Positions 39,825 through 50,351 of a stretch of 64,000 nt of DNA are shown one piece after another. Both the position numbers and the translations under genes were made by a program. Under the pieces are notes generated by a model, which had not been told where the DNA came from, made no database searches, and saw only the letters and a program-made list of their open reading frames with translations. The stretch is from NCBI GenBank assembly GCA_029253285.1, contig JAQWZU010000106.1:1-64000 (forward strand). The letters run 5' to 3'. The DNA is from Akkermansiaceae bacterium (lineage in GTDB: Bacteria > Verrucomicrobiota > Verrucomicrobiia > Verrucomicrobiales > Akkermansiaceae). How positions within the stretch are numbered: position 1 is the first letter of the stretch; each line of letters opens with the position of its first letter.

Positions 39825-40703
39825 ATGTTTGCAGGCACCTTCACGGCTCTCATCACTCCCTTCCGCGACGGACATCTCGATCGTGACGCATTTCAAGCTC
39901 TCATCGAACGTCAGATCGCAGCCGGCATCACCGGGGTCGTTCCCGTCGGCACCACCGGAGAATCTCCCACCCTCGACTCCGACGAACACCTCGCCGTGGT
40001 CAAAGCCGCGGTCGAATTTGCTGATGGCAAAATCAAAGTCCTTGCCGGTAGCGGAGCAAACTCCACCCGCGAAGCGATCCACCTCACCCAGGCCGCCGAA
40101 GCGATGGGGGCAGACGCCTCTCTCCAAGTTTGCCCATACTACAACAAGCCCAGCCAGGAAGGTCTCTACCAGCACTACAAGACGGTCGCCGAGAACACAG
40201 GCCTACCCATCATGCTCTATTCCGTTCCCGGTCGCTCCGTGATCGAGATCGGTATTGAAACAGTTTCCCGACTCGCCAATGACTGCGATAACATCGTCGC
40301 CAACAAGGAAGCCGGCGGCTCGGTCGATCGCGTGAATCAACTCGTACAAGCCGTGCCTGAAGATTTTCAAATCCTCTCAGGCGACGACCCTCTCACCCTT
40401 CCCTTCATGTCCTGCGGAGCGGTTGGCCTCGTCAGCGTCGCCTCCAATCTCATCCCCGAGGTGATGGTCAGCCTCGTGAATCGCTGCCTCGAAGGCGAAT
40501 ACGGTGAAGCACTTGAACTTCAAAAGCGTTACTACCCTCTCTTGTCCGGCTTGATGTCACTCGACACCAATCCAGTGCCCATCAAGTCAGCCGTTGCGCT
40601 CCAAGGGCACTGCACTTCGGAACTCCGCCTCCCCCTGATCCCTCTCAGCGACGAAAAAACCGAATCACTCCGCGGGCTTCTCAAAACTTACGGACTCCTT
40701 TAG
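39825..40703 (+). CDS. dapA: 4-hydroxy-tetrahydrodipicolinate synthase
   Basis: FTALITPFRDGHLD; GVVPVGTTGESPTLDSDEH; VCPYYNKPSQEGLYQHY; MLYSVPGRS. Confidence 0.97.
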   Translation: MFAGTFTALITPFRDGHLDRDAFQALIERQIAAGITGVVPVGTTGESPTLDSDEHLAVVKAAVEFADGKIKVLAGSGANSTREAIHLTQAAEAMGADASLQVCPYYNKPSQEGLYQHYKTVAENTGLPIMLYSVPGRSVIEIGIETVSRLANDCDNIVANKEAGGSVDRVNQLVQAVPEDFQILSGDDPLTLPFMSCGAVGLVSVASNLIPEVMVSLVNRCLEGEYGEALELQKRYYPLLSGLMSLDTNPVPIKSAVALQGHCTSELRLPLIPLSDEKTESLRGLLKTYGLL

Positions 40704-40712
40704 TCTGACTCC

Positions 40713-41444
40713 ATGAAAGTCGCCCGCCTTGCCGATGGATCTCCCGAGATCTTTCACACCCTGCAAGGTGAAGGCCCTTCTCTGGGAGCACCCGCAGTCT
40801 TCCTGCGCCTCTCTCTCTGCAATCTACACTGTCATTGGTGCGATACCCCCTACACCTGGAATTGGGAAAACACGCCCTGGGAACATCAGGACGGAGAGAA
40901 ATTCTCCAAAGCAGATCAACTTCTTGAACTTGCCCCCGAAAATTTGGCGGAAACAATTCTCCAATACGATTGCCCGCGACTTGTCATCACTGGGGGAGAA
41001 CCACTTCTTCAACAACCCGATCTCATCAAGCTCCTCGCCTTCCTCCCCGGGCTTCCCCTCATCGAGGTCGAAACTAACGGCACCCAACTTCCTAATCCTG
41101 ATCTCGCTCACCGGGTCACCCAATTTAACGTTTCCCCTAAACTCTCCAATTCCGGCATCAAGGAAAGTCTCCGCCTCAATTCTGACGCCCTCTCCCTCTT
41201 CGCGACATTGGACAAAGCAGCCTTCAAATTTGTCGTCTGCAATGATGTCGATTTGGCCGAAATTCAAGCTCTTCAGGCCAAATTTCACATCCCTGCGGGG
41301 AAGATTTTCCTCATGCCGGAGGGGCGGGATGCCGAGACCTTAAAAAGTCGATCCCTCTGGCTGGCAGACTGCTGCAGGGATCAAGGCTATCACTTCAGCC
41401 CACGCCTCCACGTTCTCCTCTGGGGAAACGAAAGAGCGAAGTGA
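40713..41444 (+). CDS. queE: 7-carboxy-7-deazaguanine synthase
   Basis: EIFHTLQGEGPSLGAPAVFLRLSLCNLHCHWCDTPYTWNW; LVITGGEPLLQQ; VETNGT. Confidence 0.93.
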   Translation: MKVARLADGSPEIFHTLQGEGPSLGAPAVFLRLSLCNLHCHWCDTPYTWNWENTPWEHQDGEKFSKADQLLELAPENLAETILQYDCPRLVITGGEPLLQQPDLIKLLAFLPGLPLIEVETNGTQLPNPDLAHRVTQFNVSPKLSNSGIKESLRLNSDALSLFATLDKAAFKFVVCNDVDLAEIQALQAKFHIPAGKIFLMPEGRDAETLKSRSLWLADCCRDQGYHFSPRLHVLLWGNERAK

Positions 41445-41505
41445 AAAGAATCGTATTTTGACGCAACCATTCCCCTTCTTAACGGTTTCTTTACATAGAT
41501 TCACC

Positions 41506-41919
41506 ATGAAGACGCCCCGCCAGACCCAAAACCTCCCGGATTTCGACGCCGATCTTGATCAGGATCCGGTGTGGGACCTCCTCGACGACGCGCCCTTGCA
41601 GGAGCCCGGACCTCGCTTTGCGCAGGATCTCGTTCGTCGTGCTCGACTTGAGGGACAAGGCAGCAACCCACGGTGGAAAGCCCTTTTATCGCCCAAACCT
41701 CTTGTCGGAATGGCCGCGACGGCCTGCGCCTGCGCTGCCATTATTGTCAGCCTTCCTAATGAAAATTCAGATCCGGCCCCTGTAGCCGTCAATCCTCCTG
41801 TCCTAAGCGACAATTGGGAGGAGAACTTCGCAAACGACCTCGCCAACGAGCTTCTCACCAGCGCAGCCGATGACCCAACCCTCCTCTCGGACTCCGAAAT
41901 CATCGCCCTTTTATACTAA
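41506..41919 (+). CDS. hypothetical single-TM protein (anti-sigma-like layout)
   Basis: Soluble acidic N-terminus, one TM segment (LVGMAATACACAAIIVSL), short C-terminus; directly upstream of the DUF1553 gene. Confidence 0.6.
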   Translation: MKTPRQTQNLPDFDADLDQDPVWDLLDDAPLQEPGPRFAQDLVRRARLEGQGSNPRWKALLSPKPLVGMAATACACAAIIVSLPNENSDPAPVAVNPPVLSDNWEENFANDLANELLTSAADDPTLLSDSEIIALLY

Positions 41920-41924
41920 TCTCC

Positions 41925-43988
41925 ATGAAAAAACTCCTTCCTTTCCTCCTGATGCCCTTCGTGCATGCAGCCCCCCTCTCAGATGAGGTGATCCGAAATA
42001 CCGCCCGCGAAATCGACGAAATCCTCCTCGCCGAACAAAAGGATCAAAAAATCACTCCGATGCCCGTCGCTGACGACTCGACTTTCGTCCGCCGGAGCTA
42101 CCTCAATATCATCGGACGCCTTCCGACCGCCGAAGAGGCGAGATCCTTCCTCGATTCCAACGACAGAGAAAAGCGAGCTGACCTCATCGACACCCTCATT
42201 GAATCGCCGGGCATGAAGTCCAAGCTCTTCAACTACTGGAGCGACCTCCTCCGCGTCAAAACCAACTCCGAAACCAGCGGACTGGGCTGGCACGTCTGGC
42301 TTCGCGAAGCTGTCGAGACCAACATGCCTTACGACAAAATGGTTCACGCCATGCTCGCCGCCAACGATCACTCGGCCAATAACCCGGCCGCCGGTTACTA
42401 CCTCCGCGACCGCGGCATGCTTCTCGATAATATCAGCAACACCGTGCAGGTCTTCCACGGCCAGCAAATCGGATGCGCCCAATGCCACGATCACCCTTTC
42501 GATACCACCACCCAGATGGAATACTACCAGCTGGCCTCATTCCTCGCCGGAACCGAATATAAATTCGAGGGTGCCCGCGAAAAAATCAAGGAAGTCATCG
42601 GAGTCGATGTCGACATGAAAAACCGCATGACCGGCGGTGGAAAAATCAACAAGAAGGATAGAAAAGCCTATCAAAAGCAGAAAGCCGCCATGGCCAAGCA
42701 GAAGGCTGAGATGAACAGAAAGCGCAACGAAGCCAAAGACCTCTCCACAGTGTTCCGCTACCACAACCGAAACGCCCTCAGCGACAATCCAAAGAAACAA
42801 CTTAAGCTTCCCGAGGACTACCAATACGAAGACGGAAAACCCGGTGAAGCCATCGAACCTCAGTTCCTCTTCGGCAAAAAAGTTAAAGATGTTCCGCCTG
42901 GAAAGCGCCGCGAAGTCTTCGCCGACTGGGCCACTTCCCGCGACAACAAATATTTCTCCAAGGTCGTCGCCAACCGACTCTGGGCCTACACCTTCGGATA
43001 CGGAGTCGTTCCGGCTCTCGACGACTGGAGCAATTCCCCCGATCCACTCTACCCGGAACTGGTAGACTATCTTGAGAGCGCCATGAAGGTGACCAACTAC
43101 GATGTGCAGCAATACCTCCGCATCCTCTACCACACCAAACTCTTCCAACGCGAAGTCTCTCACACCGAACCTACCCAGGGATTCGCCTTTGACTTCAACG
43201 GCCCCATCCTTCGCCGTATGGAAGCCGAGGAAATTCGTGATTCCTTCGTCACCTTGGCCTCTGGAAACATTGACGACAACACCAACTACGCACTTAAAGA
43301 ATCTTGGGACAACTACGTTGAATCCTTTCAGTTCGTCATGAATGCCACGCCCAAGCAGATTCGCGAAATCGACGATGCCGCCGACAAGGCCGAACTGGAT
43401 CGCCGTAGGTTCCAAAAAGAAACCGCCGAAATGCGCGTCGCTCTTCGCAAAGCCCAGGAAAGCGGTCAAACCAAGCGTGTCCAAACGATCAACCTGCAAC
43501 TCAGAGAGCTGCGGGACAAAGCGTCCAAGAAATACCGCCGCGGTAGCATGTCGGATACGACGATGAAAGCCCAAGCCGCTGTCGCCCGCCGATACACCCC
43601 AAAAAAGTCCAGCCATTCTCCTTTCCAAATGCGCTCTTCGGAAATTCCTGCACCTCAAAAAGGCGGAACCTTCGTTGCCGAGTTCGGTGGCTCCGACCGC
43701 GAAACCCCATCATCCGCTCACACCGAGGCCACCGTCCCCCAGACCTTGCGACTCTTGAACGGCACCGAGACCGCGATCCTTCTCAACAAGAAAGGCGACT
43801 TCGCCAAGACCGTGTCGAAGCTTAAGACACCCGAAGAACGCCTCGAACAACTTTTCCTCTCCCTCTACTCGTCCTACCCGACGAAAGAGGAAAAAATCGC
43901 CTTCCTACCCGAAGTCAAAACCCTTCCGTCCACCCAGGCATTCGCCCGGGCCATGATCACCTCTAATCGCTTCCTCTTTGTCCAATGA
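41925..43988 (+). CDS. DUF1549/DUF1553 domain-containing protein
   Basis: SYLNIIGRLPTAEEARSFLDSNDREKRADLIDTLIESPG; GCAQCHDHPFD; VVANRLWAYTFGYGVV. Confidence 0.94.
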   Translation: MKKLLPFLLMPFVHAAPLSDEVIRNTAREIDEILLAEQKDQKITPMPVADDSTFVRRSYLNIIGRLPTAEEARSFLDSNDREKRADLIDTLIESPGMKSKLFNYWSDLLRVKTNSETSGLGWHVWLREAVETNMPYDKMVHAMLAANDHSANNPAAGYYLRDRGMLLDNISNTVQVFHGQQIGCAQCHDHPFDTTTQMEYYQLASFLAGTEYKFEGAREKIKEVIGVDVDMKNRMTGGGKINKKDRKAYQKQKAAMAKQKAEMNRKRNEAKDLSTVFRYHNRNALSDNPKKQLKLPEDYQYEDGKPGEAIEPQFLFGKKVKDVPPGKRREVFADWATSRDNKYFSKVVANRLWAYTFGYGVVPALDDWSNSPDPLYPELVDYLESAMKVTNYDVQQYLRILYHTKLFQREVSHTEPTQGFAFDFNGPILRRMEAEEIRDSFVTLASGNIDDNTNYALKESWDNYVESFQFVMNATPKQIREIDDAADKAELDRRRFQKETAEMRVALRKAQESGQTKRVQTINLQLRELRDKASKKYRRGSMSDTTMKAQAAVARRYTPKKSSHSPFQMRSSEIPAPQKGGTFVAEFGGSDRETPSSAHTEATVPQTLRLLNGTETAILLNKKGDFAKTVSKLKTPEERLEQLFLSLYSSYPTKEEKIAFLPEVKTLPSTQAFARAMITSNRFLFVQ

Positions 43989-45298
43989 ACCCAGTCAACA
44001 AACTCGACGAACTCTCACGGCGCAGCTTTCTCGCCAACACTGCCAACACTGCCTTCGGCGTCACACTTGGAGGAGCCGCGGCTTCGTGGTTCAACTCAGC
44101 CGAAGCTGCCGAAGCCATCGCGCAATCCAAGGGCAAAGCCAAGCATGTCATCTACCTCTACATGTCAGGAGGCATGACCCACATCGATACTTTCGATCCT
44201 AAGCCTGACGCTCCCGAAGAATATCGTGGACCGATCAAAGCAATCTCTACCAACGTCGCTGGCATTCAACTTGGACAGCATCTGGAAAAAACCGCCAAGC
44301 ACGCCGACAAGATGTGTCTCGTGCGCTCGATGAATTCCACCCAGGGCGCCCACGCTCAGGGGAATTACAACGTCCACACTTCCTACACCATGCGGTCTTC
44401 CATCACCCACCCGACTCTTGGATCATGGGCAAACAAATTGGAACCTTCCCGCCTCAATCAGACCCTGCCTCCCTACGTCACCGTCCACACTGGAAACAAT
44501 CACGCCGGCGCAGGATTCTTCGAGCCCAACTCTGCTCCTCTTCCCGTCGGCGATGCCGTCATGGGACTGCAAAATTCCAAGCGTCGTCGCGAGGTCACCG
44601 AAGCTGACTTTAACCGCCAGATCGCACTCCGTAGCAAGCTGGACCAGGACTTCACCGATCGCTTCAGCAAGGGCCAACGCAGCGTCCGCGCCTACGACGA
44701 AATGTTCAACTCCGCGGTCAAGCTCATGAGTTCGAAAGACCTCGAAGCTTTTGACCTTTCCAAGGAATCCAAAGACACCCACGCCGCCTACGGCAGCGAC
44801 AAGTTCTCCAAAGGAGTCCTTCTCTCCCGCCGTCTCGTCGAACACGGCGTTCGCTTTGTGGAAGTACAACTCGGTGGCTTCGATTGGCACTCTGACAACT
44901 TCACCAAAGCCGAGGAAAAACTTCCCATCCTTGATCAAGCCTACGCAGCTCTGCTCACCGATCTCAAACAACGCGGTCTCCTCGAATCAACCCTCGTCGT
45001 CATCGCCACCGAATTCGGACGCACTCCGAAGATCGACGACGACGCCGGACGGAATCACTTCCCCAAGGCCTTCTCCTTCGCTCTGGCCGGTGCGGGAATC
45101 AAGGGCGGAACCGTTTACGGAAAAACCGATGAGACGGCCTCCAACGTCATCACCAAGAAGACTACACCTGCCGACTTCAACGCGACCATCGCCAGCGCCA
45201 TGGGACTCCCTCACGATCAAGTCATCTTCTCCCCCTCCAAACGCCCCTTCAAAATGGGCGGCAAGGAAGGCGAACCCATCAAAGAGATCCTGGCATAA
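43985..45298 (+). CDS. DUF1501 domain-containing protein
   Basis: Tat-like RRSFLANTANTAFG; VIYLYMSGGMTHIDTFDPKPDAP; VIATEFGRTPKIDDDAGRNHFPKAF; ATGA overlap with the previous gene. Confidence 0.95.
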   Translation: MNPVNKLDELSRRSFLANTANTAFGVTLGGAAASWFNSAEAAEAIAQSKGKAKHVIYLYMSGGMTHIDTFDPKPDAPEEYRGPIKAISTNVAGIQLGQHLEKTAKHADKMCLVRSMNSTQGAHAQGNYNVHTSYTMRSSITHPTLGSWANKLEPSRLNQTLPPYVTVHTGNNHAGAGFFEPNSAPLPVGDAVMGLQNSKRRREVTEADFNRQIALRSKLDQDFTDRFSKGQRSVRAYDEMFNSAVKLMSSKDLEAFDLSKESKDTHAAYGSDKFSKGVLLSRRLVEHGVRFVEVQLGGFDWHSDNFTKAEEKLPILDQAYAALLTDLKQRGLLESTLVVIATEFGRTPKIDDDAGRNHFPKAFSFALAGAGIKGGTVYGKTDETASNVITKKTTPADFNATIASAMGLPHDQVIFSPSKRPFKMGGKEGEPIKEILA

Positions 45299-45312
45299 CC
45301 GCGGCACTACTC

Positions 45313-45332
45313 GAAATACCCCTGGGTATTTC
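45313..45332. repeat. 20-bp inverted repeat after the DUF1501 gene
   Basis: GAAATACCC-ct-GGGTATTTC. Confidence 0.85.
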
Positions 45333-45354
45333 CAGGTGCTCAGCCCATCCTCTC

Positions 45355-45388
45355 AAACGCTCTGGCAGTCCGGAGCGTTTTCTTTTTA
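45355..45388 (+). terminator. intrinsic terminator
   Basis: AAACGCTC-tggcagtccg-GAGCGTTT-TCTTTTT. Confidence 0.85.
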
Positions 45389-45418
45389 TCAATCGTCAAG
45401 CTTCATGACTTCCACCAA

Positions 45419-45796
45419 ATGAAACTCCCCGAGCTTCTCTCCATCAAAGGAACCGCAAGCAAAGCGGACTGGTGGCTCATCACCATCGTTACCGCCGTCA
45501 TTGAAGCGTTCGCCCTCGCAGGCTGCCTCATTGCCGCTCTCGCAAACTCTCCACCACTCAGCTACGCTGCCTTCGCAGTCTCCGCCGTGATCTTGCACCT
45601 CGCTCTTTGGGCCACCCTTGCCGCCGCCGCCCGACGCTTCCGCGACCTCGGCTATTCCCCCTGCTTCACCTCCCTCTACTTCATCCCCTATTTCGGCTGG
45701 CTTCTCGTCTGGATCCCCTGCGGATTTCTCCCTTACACCTTCCCAAAACGCACCAAAGTCCTCCGCCGCACCGTCTCCGAATCCTCCACGCCCTGA
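45419..45796 (+). CDS. DUF805-like membrane protein
   Basis: Hydrophobic segments; AAAARRFRDLGYSPCFTSLYFIPYFGWLLVWI. Confidence 0.75.
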   Translation: MKLPELLSIKGTASKADWWLITIVTAVIEAFALAGCLIAALANSPPLSYAAFAVSAVILHLALWATLAAAARRFRDLGYSPCFTSLYFIPYFGWLLVWIPCGFLPYTFPKRTKVLRRTVSESSTP

Positions 45797-45852
45797 AAAT
45801 CCACCTTTCCCCTTCCCCCCCATCGAGCGACTCTCTTTAATTCCACCTAGGA

Positions 45853-48345
45853 ATGGCAGCCAGCGAAAAGAAGCTCACCCCGATGATGGCCCAGTATATG
45901 GCCATGCGGAGATCCCTGCCCGACGATATCCTCCTCCTTTACCGCCTCGGTGATTTCTATGAGATGTTCTTCGAGGACGCCAAAGCCGCCGCCGGTATTC
46001 TCAACGTCGCCCTCACCAAGAGAAACGACATCCCAATGTGCGGGGTTCCGCATCACGCAGCCCAAGGCTACATCGCCAAGCTCATCAAGGCCAACAAGCG
46101 CGTCGCCATCGCCGAGCAAACGACCGCTCCCGAACCCGGAAAGATTGTCGAGCGCGAGATCGCACAAATCATCTCCGCCTCCACCGTCAACGACCTCACC
46201 CTCCTCGACGACACCAAGCATACCTACCTCGCCGCCGTCTTCCAGGGAGGCTCCGCCAAGAAGCCCAACTTCGGCCTCGCCTGCGCCGATCACACCACGG
46301 GCGAATTCACCGTCGCCGAGTTCACCGACCGCCAGCAACTCGAAGACGAACTCGCCCGTCTTTCGCCCTCCGAACTTCTCATTTCCGACGAACAAGTTCA
46401 GGAATTTGGCGGCCTTCTCGGAAATCTTCCCTACGACGGTTACGCCTTCATCTCCGACCAAGCCCTCCACACTCTCAAGGACCACTTCAAAGTCCAGTCA
46501 CTCGACGGCTTCGGCTGCTCCGGCATGTCCACCGCCCTTTCCGCTGCCGGTGGCGTAATGCATTACCTCACCTACCAACTTCGTCGAAACTGCGATCACC
46601 TCCGCGGACTCTCGGTTCGCAATGCCGCCGACCACGTCCTCATCGACTCGGCCTCCCAAGCCAACCTTGACCTCGTCGAATCCCGCTCCGGAAAACAACA
46701 CACCCTCCTCGGCGTCCTCGACCGCACCTCCACTCCGATGGGCGCCCGCAAGCTCCGCGACTGGATTCTCCACCCGCTCCGCGAGCTCGCTCCCCTCACC
46801 GCCCGACTCGACCTCGTCGATTCCCTCCTCGCCGAACCCTACCTCCTCACCAAACTTCGCGACTCGCTCAAAAACATCCGCGACATCGAACGCACCACCG
46901 GCCGCCTCTCGCAGGGAGCCGGTAATGCCCGCGATCTCAAGTCGCTTCAGACCTCCCTCGAACACATCCCAAATCTCCGCTCCGACCTCTCTTCCATTTC
47001 GAACACGTCCGGCCTTCACGGCCAGCTCATCGAAAACATCCGGGAATTTCCCGATGTCGTCGGAACTCTCCAAGCCGCCCTCGTCGACGAACCGCCCGCG
47101 CAACTTCGCGACGGCGGCATCATCCGCGACGGACACTCCGCCACGCTCGACGAACTCCGTTCCGCCTCCCGCGATGGCAAACAATGGATTGCCGAGCTCC
47201 AGCAAAGCGAACGCGAACGCACCGGCATCGACAGCCTAAAGATCAAGTTCAACAACGTCTTCGGATACTTCATCGAGATCACCAAATCGAAAGCCGACCA
47301 GGCCCCCGACGACTACCAGCGAAAACAAACGATGGCCAACGCCGAGCGCTTCATCACGCCCGGCCTCAAGGAAGTCGAAGGCAAAGTCCTCGGTTCCGAC
47401 GACCGCGCCAAGGCTCTGGAATACGAAGAGTTCGTCAAACTCCGTGCCGCCATCACCGACCATCTCGTCCCGCTTCAAAAAACGGCCGACGCTCTCGCTA
47501 CACTCGACGTCCTCATCTCCTTTTCCGAAACCGCGCAACTCTACCAACACACCCGCCCCGTCCTCGACGAATCCCGCAACCTCCAAATCGTCAACGGCCG
47601 TCACCCCGTTCTTGAGCAAACTCTCATCGAAGAAAAATTCGTCCCCAACGACACCCACATCGAGCCCGAGGAATCGCTCCTGCAAATTCTCACCGGCCCC
47701 AACATGGCCGGTAAGTCGACCTATATTCGCCAGATCGCCTTAGTGACTCTGATGGCACAAATCGGCGCCTACGTCCCCGCCGAGCACGCGCACATCGGAC
47801 TCACTGATCGCATCTTCTGCCGCGTCGGAGCCTCCGACGACCTCTCAAAGGGCCAGTCAACCTTCATGGTCGAGATGAACGAGACCTCCCTCATCGTCAA
47901 CAACGCCACCGACCGTTCCCTCGTCATCCTCGACGAAATCGGACGCGGCACCGCCACCTTCGACGGCCTCTCGATCGCCTGGTCCGTCGCCGAACATCTC
48001 CACGACGAAGTGCAATGCCGCACCCTCTTCGCGACCCACTACCACGAACTCTGCGCCCTGGCCGACAGCAAGAAGTCCGTCGCCAACTTCAACGTCGCCG
48101 TCCGCGAGTGGAACGACGACATCATCTTCCTCCGCAAAATTCTCCCCGGCCAGGCCGACAAAAGCTACGGCATCCAGGTCGCCAGACTCGCCGGTCTCCC
48201 AAAGCCCATCCTTGATCGCGCCAAGGAAATCCTTTCCCACCTCGAGATGAGTTCCTCAAAACCCTCCCAGGAGAAAAAGGAAACCCCCAAGGCCAAAAAA
48301 GCCCTCCCCGAAGCCGACTCCCCGCAGATGGATCTCTTCGGCTGA
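45853..48345 (+). CDS. mutS: DNA mismatch repair protein MutS
   Basis: [83 protein letters not shown]. Confidence 0.99.
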   Translation: [830 protein letters not shown]

Positions 48346-48353
48346 GGGAACTA

Positions 48354-48409
48354 CGGCGCCCTCGCCGCTTCACTTTGCATGCCCCCGAATCCAAGCGGCA
48401 AGGGCGCCG
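48354..48409. repeat. long GC-rich inverted repeat between convergent mutS and pta
   Basis: 17-nt arms CGGCGCCCTCGCCGCTT / AAGCGGCAAGGGCGCCG (one mismatch), 22-nt loop, no T-tract. Confidence 0.85.
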
Positions 48410-48420
48410 CGACTCCTTTC

Positions 48421-49482
48421 CTACCCGCTCGGGTGAAGCTCGCGATACTTGATCGCTTCGACTCCAAGCGCAGCAGCTGTTCCGAGGATCATTTCCTCAC
48501 AAGCAGTTCTTGGAACCTGCGCAGCAGGCTTGGTCAGGCCGCAGATGATTTTCCCGTATGCCTGGGCCCCGCCGAGGTGACGAAGGAGCTTCAGTGAAAT
48601 ATGCGCGGCGTCGAGGGAAGGAAAAATAAGAACGTCCGATGGTGGCTTCACCGCCAATTCGGGAACTTTGACTGCAGCAGCCTCTGGCACGAGTGCCACG
48701 TCCGCTTGAATTTCGCCATCCACATCAATAGCGAGAACATCGACCCGCTCATTGGCCAATGCAGCCGCGGCTTGCATCATACGGGATGATTCGTCGCGGG
48801 CGCTTCCGTAATTGGAATGGCTCAGCAAAGCAACCCGGGTCATGCGTCCCAAGTGGTGATGAGCCAACTTTCCGGCTTCGGCCGCGATCGTGGCAATGTC
48901 ATCGACTCCCGGCTCGGCAATTAATCCGGTATCCGCGAGGAAGAGGATTCCATCGGCTCCAAAATTCGGCAGGCTGTCTGAAACCAACACCGTGCAGGCA
49001 AAAGCCTTGTCGACACTCGGGCAAGGCTTCACCAAATGAAGGACCGGACGGAGGACGCCAAAGGGATCGATCTGATTTCCTCCCAAGCAGGCGTCGGCCT
49101 GACCGTATTGCACCATCATCGCGGCGAAGTAATGCGGTTTAGCGATGATACTTTCAGCATCAACATTCACAATTCCCCGGTAACGCTCGATTCGCTCAAA
49201 TCGCCCGCAGAAGAGCTTGAAATCGGATGATTTCGCCGGATCGATAATACGCACGAACTTGGTCGATAGCCCCAAGTCGGCAAAAATCGCGAGGATCTTC
49301 TCCCGATCTCCCAACAAAATAGGAATTCCCAACTCCAACTCCACCATCCTCGCAGCAACCCGGACAATGCGGGGATCTTCGGCTTCCGTGAAGACAATCC
49401 GCTTGGGATGGCGCTTCAACTGATCAAAAAGAGGCTTGGTAAACGAATTGGGATCGGGAAAAACGCTGGCGGAATCAGACAT
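48421..49482 (-). CDS. pta: phosphate acetyl/butyryltransferase family protein
   Basis: KRIVFTEAEDPRIVRVAARMVELELGIPILLGDREKI; HFAAMMVQYGQADACLGG; ALLSHSNYGSARDESSRMMQAA. Confidence 0.9.
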   Translation of the reverse strand: MSDSASVFPDPNSFTKPLFDQLKRHPKRIVFTEAEDPRIVRVAARMVELELGIPILLGDREKILAIFADLGLSTKFVRIIDPAKSSDFKLFCGRFERIERYRGIVNVDAESIIAKPHYFAAMMVQYGQADACLGGNQIDPFGVLRPVLHLVKPCPSVDKAFACTVLVSDSLPNFGADGILFLADTGLIAEPGVDDIATIAAEAGKLAHHHLGRMTRVALLSHSNYGSARDESSRMMQAAAALANERVDVLAIDVDGEIQADVALVPEAAAVKVPELAVKPPSDVLIFPSLDAAHISLKLLRHLGGAQAYGKIICGLTKPAAQVPRTACEEMILGTAAALGVEAIKYRELHPSG

Positions 49483-49553
49483 GTGGCATGAGGCTTTGCG
49501 CCTTGGCGAGGAATCTAGTATGACTCCCTCGTTGCGACAACGCCAAAGCGCCA

Positions 49554-50351
49554 ATGCTTGCAGATTACCACACCCACACCCCGCTTTGCCGTCATGCAGA
49601 GGGCAAACCGGAGGAATACCTCGACCAAGCCCTCGCCGCTGGACTGGTGGAATACGGCATTTCCGACCACGCCCCGCAGACGCCCGAGCCCTTCGACGAC
49701 TGGCGTATGCTCGAATCCGAGCTCCCGGAATACCTCGAATGGATCGAGCGTGCCCGCCAACACGCCGGCGCCCGACTCCCAGTGCGGGCGGGGCTGGAGT
49801 GCGACTGGTTCTCCGACTGCCACGAATGGATCGTCAATCTCTCCGGCAGATACGAATGGGATTTCCTCATTGGCTCTGTCCACTACCTCGGCGACAAGTG
49901 GGATTTCGATAATCCAAAATGGCTCGGGCGCTGGGCCGAAACAGACGTCGAAGAAATCTGGACCGCCTATTGGGAAGAATATGCCAACATGGCCCGCTCC
50001 GGCCTTTTCGACATTCTCGGCCACCCCGACCTCATCAAAAAATTCGCCTACACTCCGGAAGGTGACCTTCGTCGGTTTTACGACCCAGCCATCGAAGCCA
50101 TCGTCGCCGGACACGCCGCGATCGAACTCAACACCGCCGGCTTCCACAAACCCTGCGCCGAGCAATACCCTTCCGCCGAGTTTCTCAAGCTCGCCCGCGA
50201 AGCCAACATCCCCATCACCCTCTCCTCCGACGCTCACGCCCCCGGCGAAGTCGCCCGCGATTTCGACAAGGGCACCGCCCTCATCAAAGAAGCCGGCTAC
50301 ACCCAACTCTGCCGCTTCGACCAACGGACCCGCACCCAAGTCGATTTTTAA
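49554..50351 (+). CDS. histidinol-phosphatase-like PHP domain protein
   Basis: MLADYHTHTPLCRHAEGKPEEYLDQALAAGLVEYGISDHAP; GSVHYLGDKWDFD; ILGHPDLIKKF; TLSSDAHAPGEVARDFDK. Confidence 0.9.
   Translation: MLADYHTHTPLCRHAEGKPEEYLDQALAAGLVEYGISDHAPQTPEPFDDWRMLESELPEYLEWIERARQHAGARLPVRAGLECDWFSDCHEWIVNLSGRYEWDFLIGSVHYLGDKWDFDNPKWLGRWAETDVEEIWTAYWEEYANMARSGLFDILGHPDLIKKFAYTPEGDLRRFYDPAIEAIVAGHAAIELNTAGFHKPCAEQYPSAEFLKLAREANIPITLSSDAHAPGEVARDFDKGTALIKEAGYTQLCRFDQRTRTQVDF

Noticed and set aside
42537-43658. 373 aa minus-strand ORF opposite the DUF1553 gene
   Set aside because: Antisense shadow of a clearly conserved protein
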